A stretch of DNA of 64,000 nucleotides from Lineus longissimus (Eukaryota; Nemertea; Pilidiophora; Heteronemertea; Lineidae), in NCBI RefSeq assembly GCF_910592395.1, contig NC_088326.1, positions 6,451,001 to 6,515,000 on the forward strand, given 5' to 3'. A program made the translations under genes and the position numbers. Under the pieces are notes generated by a model that was not told the origin of the DNA, made no database searches, and was given only the letters and a program-made list of their open reading frames with translations. Below are positions 28,681-39,049 of this stretch, piece by piece (position 1 is the first letter of the stretch; every line of letters starts with the position of its first letter).

Positions 28681-30214
28681 TGTTGCGCGAAACCTGTCCG
28701 AGCGGTAAAGCGTCAGTGATAATGTCCTGGAGACAAAGTCACAACCAAGTCAAGGCTTTTTATGGGGCAGTAGTTGCCACAACCTCGGGAAATCCAAGGA
28801 CTCTGGTCCTCCTGATTTGATCTAGTAACCTGACTTCAGGGACATGTCCTCTATGTCTTCTCTCATTCCAATATGAGAGACTGGGTGAGAATTGGGCAAT
28901 GTGACCTGCTTTTGGTCACTGATATGAGTCCGGGTGAAAACTACTACTAAGCTATCACAAAAGGGCACAACTACTTCATCTAACTAAATAGTTTTATTAT
29001 AACTCTCAAAACGCGAATGTCCATGATTTTACAACGGGTACAAAAAGGTTTCAATCAGATTACTAAGTGGTTGATGGCTGGATATAGGCTCATATCCACA
29101 TCTTCACCATTTATCAAACGGGTCAACAAATCTAAAAGTTCATGGAGGAAAGCAACCAGGTTTTCCAGTTCAATAAAAGTGCCTATTATGACTAGATCAT
29201 CAGCATAAACATGCACACTAGGTGCTGAATATTCAGGCATTTTATGACTGTTACACTTTCCCATAAGTTGTATAAAAGTCAGTATATAACTTTGCCCCTT
29301 TTGCTGAACAAAAGTCAACAATTCAAATTGCAAATATAATAGTAAGATATCTTTAGGGCGCTTACCTGGCTAAATTCTATCAGTATCAGTGTGACCACCT
29401 TCAAAGCTGTATTTGAAACTTGACTCACACAACAATCTCAATGCAAGACCAACATATGTAACATGTGGCTTGTTCTGCAATGTTGTGCAACTGCAAGCTA
29501 GGAGTATGTGACTAGGGTGAATGTCAACTCCGGAGGGCTAGAACCTCCTGATGCTAGATATGCTAGCACCCGATCTGCTCTCACGCCCAGCTGATTAGGG
29601 TTTTATACCGAATCCACGGGGGTCACCCACGGACTACAGACCCTCGAAATGATAACAAAACAAACACGTTTTGAAACATGTGCCAACTTTAGGCCCAAAG
29701 TACAAGAGATTCCCAAAAGTCACAGCTTTGAAAATGACACCAAAAGATGCTACAGATCTTGAAATAAACCATGTCTTTGAAATAACTTTTACACCAACAT
29801 TTACCTGATTTAAAACACTTTGCAAAGTTACCACTGGAAAGTTCGTCACTCACAATCCAAAACAATGTGGAGGTCTGACGTCATCCAACATGGGGGACAG
29901 CTTTCAGAAAGTCGCAAATCGCAACATAAAAATAGTGAAATACAAGCGTTCACCAACTTAGCAACTTACCAGGAGGCCCTCAATCAACAGATTCCCAAGG
30001 ACAAATGTATCCCTAAAGTTTGACAGTCTAACTTGGCGCAGTTTTGATGAAAATAGACTTCAAACACGAAAATTTGCTCCAGTAAAAATGGTCCGGTTGT
30101 ATATAAAATCCCGACCTGGAAAACAGGTACTTGCTGAACAGCCGGTGCATGTAAAATACGGACCCAGGAGTTGTCCTAGACGGAACGAAGGGGTGAAAGA
30201 CTAATTTTGTTACA
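28681..30214. mobile_element. 1.5-kb TG...CA insertion (TSD CTGT)
   Basis: The insert begins TGTTGCGCG and ends TTTTGTTACA, with CTGT at 28,677-28,680 and again at 30,215-30,218. Removing it and one CTGT restores the satellite consensus CCCTGTAACTGTAATATCGA. A TATATAAAATCC lies ~100 bp from the right end, as in an LTR with a long U3. However, a minus-strand RT-like fragment inside argues for a deletion derivative rather than a clean solo LTR. Confidence 0.7.
29055..29333 (-). pseudogene. reverse-transcriptase-like fragment (YADD box)
   Basis: The minus-strand frame contains VHVYADDLVIIG followed by a helical segment (LENLVAFLHELLDLL) and a downstream INGED...YP pattern. This resembles the palm motif C and following region of reverse transcriptases, perhaps of DIRS-like type. 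It is only ~50 residues long, without flanking motifs. Chance similarity cannot be excluded. Confidence 0.35.
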
Positions 30215-30253
30215 CTGTAATATCGACCAGGGACATCTTCTAGAAGGATTCTC

Positions 30254-30501
30254 AGTAATAGGGAACCTCATGTACGACTATCTACGACTAACCCTGGAAT
30301 CGTGGGCAAAAAACTTCACCCTTCATCATTATTCATGTAAATTTGGCAAGAATTCACTGTTTTACACCACAAACACTACCAAAAACCCAACATGGATAAT
30401 TTCTGTAAACACAGGGGGTCTTTGGTTTTTTCCCAAAACCTACCAAACTTACCAAAATACGTAACATGGATAAAACGACAAGGTTCCCTATTACTTACTT
30501 A
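30254..30501 (+). repeat. Polinton left terminal inverted repeat
   Basis: 248 bp, matching the reverse complement of 52,446-52,693 with scattered substitutions and short indels. Its first 15 bases (AGTAATAGGGAACCT) recur exactly in inverted orientation at 30,481-30,495, so the repeat itself looks like a 242-bp inverted-repeat unit. Confidence 0.95.
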
Positions 30502-30929
30502 AGTTGGTTGTTTTTAGGGACATCATAATTTTATCTGTCATTGAACAAAAAATAAATCAAAAAGACTTATCCCAGTGGGATAAAAACTTATCACGCCGTG
30601 ATAAGTTTTGCAGCCACTCTATTGGCCACAACTAAAACCCGTCTTCATATGTTGCCATCAACGGGAAACGAACCCACGCCACCATATAACCTCATGTGTG
30701 GAAGCACCATGCTTTACACACTCGGCTATTGAACTTATTACTAGATCAATGACATTTATGCCTATTTAACAGTAACACCTGTTTAAGGTAACACCTGTTT
30801 AACATTAATTGCTCCAGTTCTGCCATCTGATAACGTTTGGCCTAACCGCGAAGTTAATAGTGCTGCCATCTGATAATTTTTTATCTAACCAAAATTCAAG
30901 TAAGATTCAGGGAAAATCCAGTAAGATAA
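30502..30929. promoter_or_regulatory. Polinton left non-coding region with palindromes and direct repeats
   Basis: Two perfect palindromes sit side by side: TTATCCCA-G-TGGGATAA (30,567-30,583) and CTTATCACG-C-CGTGATAAG (30,587-30,605). Further right, GTAACACCTGTTTA occurs at 30,772 and 30,788, and CTGCCATCTGATAA at 30,820 and 30,863. Such clustered symmetric sites next to a terminus could bind a regulatory or replication protein. No function is shown by sequence alone. Confidence 0.55.
30652..30734 (-). tRNA. degenerate tRNA-like sequence (Ser/Leu type)
   Basis: On the minus strand an A-box-like TAGCCGAGTG and a B-box-like GGTTCGTTTCC are spaced as in an ~83-nt tRNA with a long variable arm. 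The acceptor arms pair poorly and the T-loop lacks the conserved A58, so a functional tRNA is unlikely. It could be a tRNA-derived SINE fragment or a pol III promoter remnant. Confidence 0.3.
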
Positions 30930-31794
30930 ATGTATTACCCATTGGTAACGAAGCATAAGGATAACATTACATTTGACTTTCATCACTTTGATGCCTATGT
31001 TACTGCTTACAGCTTTTTCAAAGTACAGGAAAGTGATATCACGCCAGGGGTTTTTAAAATTAAAAAACAGAGATGATTGTCTTAGACTTGAAAAAAATCC
31101 ACTGGCGTTCTACCAGAATCAGTTTAACATGGCCGTCTGGTTCGCGACAACTGGATGTGGCATTTCACTAGAGCACCTGAACAGCAGCAATCAAATGATC
31201 AGATCATTTTACAGGTTCCACACCTACTATCAAATCAGAAAAATTATGAAGAACCTTGATATACCCATTTTGGGAGAAAGCAATTTCAATGAAACAAATA
31301 ATAACATTAACCGTAGGAAACTAGGTGAGTTACTAAGCGAATTTGGCTTAAAAGACGAGTATGATTTTTCAGTGTTTGAAAGTAATGAGGGATGGACTTC
31401 CTGGGGTGCACCGGGTTACAACCCAAACATAACTGATCCTGGCTACTACATCGATAACTCTTAAATCAATTTCTTTTTAATGCAAATTCACGAGAATAGA
31501 GTGCCCTTGATGTTTAAATCTGATTGGGACGCTGGGATGGCTAACTTCAAATACGACCAGGGTTGGATCAAGCGACATGTTAATCAACATAAACATATTT
31601 TTGAGGTTCTCAAACAGCCACACGATCAAACATACCAACAATTCATGACTCTTAAGTCCTCAGGTTTCTCGAATCCAGGGATAGAAAGATTGAATGATTC
31701 CATCAGAACATATGTTTACTGGGTACTTGGGTCACAGGCCCTCACTAGATCCCCGATTACTGGAACAATGAGGGTTAAAACATGCTGGGGATAA
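30930..31794 (+). pseudogene. conserved Polinton-type protein of unknown function, broken
   Basis: The gene starts at ATG 30,930 in one frame, shifts frame at an A/T-rich run near 31,055-31,070, continues through NPLAFYQNQFNMAVW and TTGCG, meets an in-frame TAA at 31,462, and resumes in the same frame to 31,794 (GIERLNDSIRTYVYWVLGSQ). The downstream part has no strong independent start, so one original protein of ~285 residues is the simplest reading. The motifs resemble a protein I associate with the left end of animal Polintons; its role is not established. The position next to the capsid cluster is compatible with a virion protein. Confidence 0.6.
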
Positions 31795-31810
31795 TTATGC
31801 AAAAGTTACG

Positions 31811-32644
31811 ATGGAGAGAGATATGAGTAATATGAAAATAGAAAGCCTAGAAGAAGAACTTAACAATCTAAAAATAGACTATGCTGACCTAGAAGAAACA
31901 CTTAACAATAAAATAAGAGAAAATATTGACCTAGAAGAAACACTTAACAATAAAATAAGAGGCCATTCTAACTATGTAGAAGAACATCTTAACGAAAATG
32001 AAGATCTAAGAATAGAAAGGAACGATCTAATAAGAGAAAGGGAAGATCTAAACAGAGAAAGAGACGAGTTGAAAAAGCAAATAGATGACCTAGAAGACAG
32101 ATTGTACGAGGAACAGGCAAAGGTATGGAGGTTAGACAATGAGAGGGAATCACAAACTAGAAAACTGAAACGTTAGATCACTGATGTCTTGAAGAAACCA
32201 GATTCACAGATTTCACTCAGGGACAGACTCAAGTTACTTTTTAAGATTGAAGGCCTTACAATCACTGCAATAGTAACTGCAGTGATTATGATAATTACCA
32301 CTTTAGGTCTTAGCATAGGCCTTGGTATCAGTAATGCTTTGAAAGCTGTACCTAAACCAGGACCGCCAAGTCCTACTCCACCAAGTCCGGATAAACCATC
32401 ATCAATTCCAGATAAAGTGAAAGAAGGAATAAAGAAGTTTGCTGAATGGCTAAAAGAACTAGCCAAGAAATCAGCTGTAGCTTTATCGGGAATCATCGGT
32501 TCTATCGTATCATTTCTCCTGAAAACAATTGGTGCAGTTGTTGGGTTCATGGCCGAACATCTAGTCATTCTAGTGATTGTTGTTGTTAGCTCCATAATTT
32601 ATGGTTTGGCAGAAGGTGTTAAAGCTGTTAAAGCTGCTAAGTAA
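31811..32644 (+). pseudogene. coiled-coil plus membrane protein, one in-frame TAG
   Basis: Residues 1-121 are an almost uninterrupted charged coiled coil (LEEELNNLK..., repeated LEETLNNKIR). A TAG at 32,174-32,176 follows. The same frame then continues without any ATG for 151 codons: a hydrophobic segment (ITAIVTAVIMIITTLGLSIG), a Pro-rich linker, an amphipathic Lys-rich stretch, and two further hydrophobic segments (ALSGIIGSIVSFLLKTIGAV; LVILVIVVVSSIIYGL). Absence of a start after the TAG implies one protein of ~277 residues interrupted by nonsense mutation. A membrane protein with this C-terminal layout recurs in Polintons; it is of unknown function. Confidence 0.65.
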
Positions 32645-33714
32645 AATTAAAGCTGTTAAGTAAAATTAATGATTGATTTTTCAAGTAAATTAAATAGAAT
32701 GACAACTGGATTACTTCTCAACACTGAAGGAGTCATAAGATTCCACTCGGATTAAAGCCCGAGAGAAATCATCACATCATTACGCACAATCCGTCTTCTG
32801 CTAATCCAAAAGAAACATTGTACATTAGAATACCTGCTTTAAGAGAAAATACGTTCTTTGTACCCAGATCTCTTTTTCTGTCAGCTGATGTCACCATTTC
32901 TGGTGATTCAAAGAACAGCGTGGTTAACAATCTCGGCAGAAACCTGTTATCCAAGATGGTAATTAAGTGGGGAACGGAACAGATATTTGATCTCAATGAA
33001 TACAGTCATTATTCGACTTTTAAAGATCTGTGGTTAACAGTGGAGGAACGGAACGACAGGGTTTTTCAAGGTATTCAGTCAGAAAATCTTAGAAAGTTGA
33101 GATCAGGTGTGGCAGAAGCCGATGTTACCGGTGAAACCAGCGATGAGAAAACACTGAAGAAAGTATTTGGAGCCAAGTACAAGATACCGTTAGATTTTGA
33201 GCTATTTTTCAACTATGCTCCATTTTACAAGTTTCCAATTCAAGAGGATGTGATCATCGAGATTACGTTAGCACCAAAGGAGGAGATTATCGTTACCAGC
33301 ACAACTGCAAACATGAATTACAAACTTGAAAATATCAGTTTTGAATATGACACTGTAACTAACAAGGGATTACCCAGCTAGCAAAACAAATGGGAACCAC
33401 ATGGGTTTTACCTGGGCAAGCAGGGTCCCATCTGGCCCACATGTAACCCATGTGGGACCAAGATGGTTTATCTCACATGGGATTTCACCATGTGGGGCCC
33501 ATATGGGAAAGCCCATATGGGTTTTGAGTTATGGGCCCCATGTGGGTTTGCGATGGTTAATATGGGGATCAATTGAGAATTGCAAGCCCAATGTATCCCA
33601 TATGAACCCCATATCAATCCCACATCTGAGAATTTCCAATTATATTGTTTTAAAAATAAAGGGTTTACATGAGGCCCATTCAAGATTATGATAATGAAAT
33701 ATGTTTTATGAAAT

Positions 33715-33873
33715 TTATGAGTAAAGCTGGCATTTTACAAAATTTGTTTGGCGCGAAAGCAAATCAAAATCGTCCCCATTGGCCTCCGAGTACATCGTGC
33801 GTCTCCAATGGAGCTGAAAGAGCTGATGGGGACGAGTATTGTGGCCTCCTTGCACGCCATTGTCAGCCGCCAT
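33715..33873 (-). other. possible first exon or small ORF
   Basis: A minus-strand ATG in the context CAAATATGGCGGC opens a 52-codon frame (MAADNGVQGG...). GC content is higher than in the surroundings, which resembles the 5' end of a gene. No continuation was found and it lies inside a transposon, so support is weak. Confidence 0.2.
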
Positions 33874-34406
33874 ATTTGATTTTGTTCTTCACGCCAGTAC
33901 TCAAAAGCAGAGAAACTTTCCCATAATTTCATTGATTAGAATAGTTTTTTGTTTGCCAGGTTAGTTGTGACTTTGTCTAGAGCACCAATCTTGATGTTTG
34001 TGTGCTTTATATACATTCTTTCAATACAATCCTGCAGATTCTTCGATGTTTTTGTTGTGATATCCCGTTCGTTGTAGGCTGCCAGTGCTAGTGTAACTGT
34101 ACATGCTACACTGTACATTTAACTGTGTACATTTATGTACGTGAAAATACACTGTGCAGTGTGTCTTGCCTACCTGTTTTGCTGTTTTATCATGATCATG
34201 TATTGTAGGCCTATGTAGTGGTACTCGTAGCCTTGTTTTCATCCTGTTCAATCAATCTAGTGCTACTGCTATTTTCTTTTTGTCGTCATGAGTTGTTCAA
34301 ACTCAAACTAAAGTCACGTTGGTCACGATGGAGGAAAATCTTTTCCCTTAAGTTATTTTCTATTCTGAAATACTGTATAATGTAACTTGAAGCAATTCAA
34401 ACTTTG

Positions 34407-36707
34407 AGGCATTCCATATGAAATCAACCTATTTAAGAAAATCTTCCCAGGTCATAGTCTCAGAATTGGCTAATTTTTAAATATTTTGTAGGTTATAGGG
34501 CCAATATGAAAAGTCCAAAATATTTTTGTCATATTCCTGACGGTTAGCCCCCCAGGAGGGTCCAAAAAAGGGGGCGTGGCACCTTTTGGGGGGCGGCCGC
34601 CTATTTCCTAGCCATCTTTGAATGGCTATATCTCAGAAAGTATTAGAGATACCCTTTTGATTCTTTCAGGGTGTTTTCTTCTTGGCCCAAGGACTGCTTT
34701 AAACTCATTAATTATATACTGAGACCTTTAAAATGAAAATTTATGGGGTTTCAATATTAGGTGATTTTTGACCAAAATTGCGTTTTTGGGGGGCTCTACC
34801 ACCCACACTATAACAGGGTGGGGACAAATGAATGGTTGTTTTGGAAGTATCCTGTAATGACATTGTCTTGGTGTAAAAGAAACATCCTGAAAGATTCAGA
34901 AGTTTCTGAAAAGTGGTCCTGAAGTTGGTCCCAACCCCAAAATGCCACATTTTGAGGGTCCAAAATGGCCAGGTAGGAATGGGTTAATGATGAAAAAAAT
35001 ATATTTCCTCAAGAGACCTTGGTACCCTCTACTTGTGAGTAAAAAATCTTTTTCAAACCAGCACTCCTTCTAGTGGAAATAAATAGTTTCCCTAGTCAAG
35101 ACTGGTATGCCACTCGTCCCTATATAACATGTACATTAATGTACATAAATGTACATAAAATTTTTTTTCCATATAAATAATACTTTATTTATAACAGTAG
35201 GAACAGCTACAGTATTTGAATAGCCCTGGAAACACTGGATTGTCCTTAGCATTCTTCTAAGAACCATAGAACAATAAGTCCCATCTAATTTACTACAGTT
35301 TGGTCCACATGTAGATCACAAAAGTCAGTGCATGAACCGCTGATAGCCTGCTTTTATTCTTGTTTCATCAGCTGAGGAAATGAAATAACTGCGTCCTAGA
35401 CCACAAGTTGTTGGGGCATCAATTATGGCCAGGATGTGCTCTAACGGTACCCAGCAAACATCTTTTTATTTTTTTCATCATTAACCCATTCCTACCTGGC
35501 CATTTTGGACCCTCAAAATGAAAATATTTGGACCCTCAAAATGGGGCATGGTTGATTGGGAACATCTCCGACTGCTCTGAGGAACATAGTGATATACAAG
35601 TGTCATTCATGCATCCTCAAAGTCAAGCTTCAAATATCATATGGCCAACTCCAAAATATGTTTGCTGGGTACCGTTAGAGCACATCCTGGCCATAATTGA
35701 TGCCCCAACAACTTGTGGTCTAGGACGCAGTTATTTCATTTCCTCAGCTGATGAAACAAGAATAAAAGCAGGCTATCAGCGGTTCATGCACTGACTTTTG
35801 TGATCTACATGTGGACCAAACTGTAGTAAATTAGATGGGACTTATTGTTCTATGGTTCTTAGAAGAATGCTAAGGACAATCCAGTGTTTCCAGGGCTATT
35901 CAAATACTGTAGCTGTTGTTCCTACTGTTATAAATAAAGTATTATATGGAAAAAAAATTTTATGTACATTTATGTACATTAATGTACATGTTATATAGGG
36001 ACGAGTGGCATATACCAGTCTTGACTAGGGAAACTATCTATTTCCCCTAGAAGGAGTGCTGGTTTGAAAAAGATTTTTTACTCACAAGTAGAGGGTACCA
36101 AGGTCTCTTGAGGAAAATTATTTTTTTCATCATTAACCCATTCCTACCTGGCCATTTTGGACCCTCAAAATGTGGCATTTTGGGGGTGGGACCAACTTCA
36201 GGACCACTTTTCAGAAACTTCTGAATCTTTCAGGATGTTTCTTTTACACCAAGACAATGTCATTACAGGATACTTCCAAAACAACCATTCATTTGTCCCC
36301 ACCCTGTTATAGTGTGGGTGGTAGAGCCCCCCAAAAACGCAATTTTGGTCAAAAATCACCTAATATTGAAACCCCATAAATTTTCATTTTAAAGGTCTCA
36401 GTATATAATTAATGGGTTTAAAGCAGTCCTTGGGCCAAGAAGAAAACACCCTGAAAGAATCAAAAGGGTATCTCTAATACTTTCTGAGATATAGCCATTC
36501 AAAGATGGCTAGGAAATAGGCGGCCGCCCCCCCCCAAAAGGTGCCACGCCCCCTTTTTTGGACCCTCCTCGGGGGCTAACTGTCAGGAATATGACAAAAA
36601 TATTTTGGACTTTTCATATTGGCCCCATAACCTACAAAATATGTAAAAATTAGCCAATTCTAAGACTATGACCTGGGAACCACTTGTTGATTTCATATGG
36701 AATGCCT
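34407..36707. repeat. 2.3-kb foldback (inverted repeat, ~1.05-kb arms)
   Basis: 34,407-35,461 is nearly the reverse complement of 35,658-36,707, with a ~196-bp centre. The arms stay co-linear over their whole length with few differences (for example T/C changes and a short G/C-run length change). The centre repeats a further piece of the arm (CCTACCTGGCCATTTTGGAC) in direct orientation. High arm identity implies recent origin or ongoing gene conversion. Confidence 0.93.
35528..35794 (+). pseudogene. protein-tail fragment with FMHP / CWVPLEHIL motif
   Basis: An 88-codon frame straddles the centre and right arm of the foldback. It reads SDIQVSFMHP, then WPTPKYVCWVPLEHILAII and GRSYFIS. I associate an FMHP...WP...CWVP.E.IL pattern with C-terminal regions of multicopy invertebrate proteins, probably transposon-linked, but cannot name the family. 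Most of it is mirrored on the minus strand in the left arm. Confidence 0.4.
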
Positions 36708-36890
36708 CCTTTGTCCATGCAACCCAAAAGTGGAGTGCGTTTCCATTAGATCACAAAAACAATGTCAATTATGAAATATAGCCAATACTCCTTTCATCTG
36801 TTGTCTGTCGTACTACTTATTGATTGTCTTCTTGTCAGAAAACTATTGTGATGTACATAATACTGTTACACTATACTACTTTGGTTTCAG

Positions 36891-37126
36891 GAGGTGTTCG
36901 CAAACATGCCTATCAGAAGCAGGCAACAGACAAGGTCATCGCAGAGAAAATGTCAACATGATTCATGAATGCGCGTGATCGAGGACTAGGAGGAAAACGT
37001 GCGGCGAGAGGATTGAAGTCGTCAATGAACAACAATTGCCAGGTGGAAATGACCCTGCCCTGCCAGAGCCACAAAATACTGATAGTGACAATTAAGAATA
37101 TATATAACCATAGTGATGAACAGTGA
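36891..37126 (+). other. possible terminal exon
   Basis: A TTTGGTTTCAG acceptor is followed by a 77-codon open frame (from 36,893) with a basic stretch ARDRGLGGKRAARGLKSS, ending in TGA. It is immediately right of the foldback. It may be the last exon of a transposon gene whose other exons are deleted. Confidence 0.25.
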
Positions 37127-37143
37127 CTTGCCAAAACATGGAA

Positions 37144-37724
37144 ATGCAGGACAAAATCTCAGGTTTATTCAATGACATTGGTGCTTTGACATTGTTGATA
37201 CTCAGTATATTATAAGTATTTCTATATCAACTGCAATTCATTATAGAAATCAAATAAATATGTTCATTTTTTTATCATACATTTTGTTATGCAGGACAAA
37301 ATCTCAGGTTTGTTCAATGACATTGGTGTTTTGACATTGTTGATACTCAGTATATTATAAGTATTTCTATATCAACTGCAAATCATTATAGAAATCAAAT
37401 AAATATGTTCATTTTTTTATCATACATTTTGTTATGCAGGACAAAATCTCAGGTTTATTCAATGACATTGGTGCTTTGACATTGTTGATACTCAGTATAT
37501 TATAAGTATTTCTATATCAACTGCAAATCATTACAGAAGTCAAATAAATATGTTCATTTTTTTATCATACATTTTGTTATGCAGGACAAAATCTCAGGTT
37601 TATTCAATGACATTGGTGCTTTGACATTGTTGATACTCAGTATATTATAAGTATTTCTATATCAACTGCAAATCATTATAGAAATCAAATAAATATTTTC
37701 ATTTTTTTATCATACATTTTGTTT
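37144..37724. repeat. four 145-bp tandem units
   Basis: ATGCAGGACAAAATCTCAGG starts at 37,144, 37,289, 37,434 and 37,579, an exact 145-bp period with only a few substitutions between units. Each unit contains AATAAATA and TTTTTTTATCATACA. No coding capacity. Confidence 0.97.
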
Positions 37725-38667
37725 CGTTTTTCCATTCTCAATGAACTCAACTCAGTGTCCCCAATCTCTTTTTGAGACAACGTGTCTGGGGATGACATAG
37801 ACTATTCAAAGAAGTGTAGAACACATCAGACCAGGTGGGCACTAACTGGGATTTACAGGGGTTTAAGGTGGTGCTTGCCCATGCAACCCCCACGTCATAC
37901 CCAGATACCCCACTTTCCCCAGATGGTACCCACATGGGCGTCCACGGTGCAAAACACATATGGGTCCCACATGGTTGAAGTGGGCCCCATGTTTCCCATC
38001 TGGGCCCCATATGGTTTGTTTAGATGGGACCCATATTGGCAACCCAGATTGCCCATTTGGCACCCATATGGGTCCCATGTAATTTGCTAGCTGGGTAGCC
38101 AATACGCTAACAAACAAGTACAATTCAGGTTTCTTCATCTATTACGACTGGGTAGATCACTTCAAAACTGTCAACGTAACGGCAAATGAAACGCTGATCA
38201 ACGAGAACATCAATTTTCCTCGAATGTCAATAAAAGGACTATTACTTCTATTCATCTCTGATTACACTGATGGTTCAAGAGATTCTGAAAAGTTTGAAAA
38301 TCCTAACATCACAAAAGTGCAAATAACCATCGAAGGAGTTGCTAATCAGGTATTTCCAGAAGGAATGAGAATGCTAGATCAATGGGAGGAGATCAAGAAA
38401 CACTTCATGACAGAAGACTTAAAGAAAACTTACGACTGCAACATGTCTATGAAAAAGTACTATGGAGACTCGAATAACTACGGTCTTTGGTTGGACCTGA
38501 GGACTACTGAAGACAATAGATTACACGGATCGGGCAAAAAGCTTCAAAACACTAAAGATGGTATTCAATTGTCGATAACAAATGAATCTGGAAAGGGGCC
38601 ATACAAAATGCACATATTTGTGGTTTCTGATGCTCAAGTTAACATTCAAAATTCACAGATTGTTTCC

Positions 38668-38760
38668 TTGCAACATTAAGATCATTAATTTTGACTGCAA
38701 CATTAAGATCATTTGACTTCAACATTAAGATCATTTGACTGCAACATTAAGATTATTTTA
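38668..38760. repeat. short tandem repeat at the end of the capsid gene
   Basis: GCAACATTAAGATCATT recurs four times at ~20-30-bp spacing; the first copy includes the capsid stop codon. It looks like slippage duplication of the gene's 3' end. Confidence 0.8.
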
Positions 38761-38795
38761 CAGTTAATATGAACCAATAGATTTCATTCTAAATA

Positions 38796-39032
38796 TTGGA
38801 AACAACAGGAAAGAAGGAAATCATCAATACACTGTACAAAAGTGTGTTATTAGCATCGGCAACAATTAGTTACTCATATTTACTAAAGAGATTCTTGAAA
38901 ATTGCCATTGGCCCGCCAAGTCAGGCAAACTTAGAAGAGATTCTTAAACTTGGCAGAATTGTAGCAGTCAGTAATGTAACATTGGAATACTTTTATGATC
39001 AAGGTATTTTACCCAGAAACATAATCAAGTAG
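38796..39032 (+). CDS. small Polinton protein, 78 codons, start unclear
   Basis: The frame runs from just after an in-frame TAA to TAG at 39,032. It begins on TTG and has no internal ATG near the start, so the true start may have been lost or shifted. It contains a hydrophobic stretch (SVLLASATISYSYLLKRFL) and ends LEYFYDQGILPRNIIK. Its position between the major and penton-like capsid genes, and its size, resemble a small conserved Polinton protein of unknown function. Confidence 0.5.
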   Translation: METTGKKEIINTLYKSVLLASATISYSYLLKRFLKIAIGPPSQANLEEILKLGRIVAVSNVTLEYFYDQGILPRNIIK

Positions 39033-39049
39033 AATTTACTGTACAGTAA

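Larger units (their letters stand above)
33373..38095. mobile_element. TA-flanked insertion with CCCAGCTAGCAAA termini
   Basis: The left end CCCAGCTAGCAAA and right end TTTGCTAGCTGGG are perfect 13-bp inverted repeats, flanked by TA at 33,371 and 38,096. Subterminal regions on both sides (33,400-33,640; 37,840-38,080) are packed with CCCATATGGG/CCCACATGGG-like words in both orientations. The interior holds a 2.3-kb foldback, a 145-bp tandem array and short exon-like frames, but no transposase I recognise. It is probably a composite, non-autonomous DNA transposon. Confidence 0.85.
32699..38679 (+). pseudogene. Polinton major capsid protein, split by a 4.7-kb insertion
   Basis: The coding parts are ~32,728-33,372 and 38,098-38,679. 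Features typical of the Polinton double-jelly-roll capsid family include NPSSANPKETLY, VVNNLGRNLLSKM, YKIPLDFELF in the first part and GSRDSEKFENPNIT in the second. The frame runs straight across once the insertion 33,373-38,095 and one TA are discounted, so the insertion hit an otherwise intact region. The 5' end is also unclear: ATG 32,699 is in another frame than the body, implying a 1-nt shift near 32,745-32,756. The product would form the icosahedral shell; this copy cannot. Confidence 0.78.

Noticed and set aside
30652-30734. Functional tRNA-Ser/Leu
   Set aside because: Acceptor arms do not pair, the T-loop lacks A58 and the anticodon arm is irregular; downgraded to tRNA-like.
32173-32595. 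Minus-strand 140-codon ORF over the membrane protein
   Set aside because: Antisense shadow of the hydrophobic plus-strand frame.
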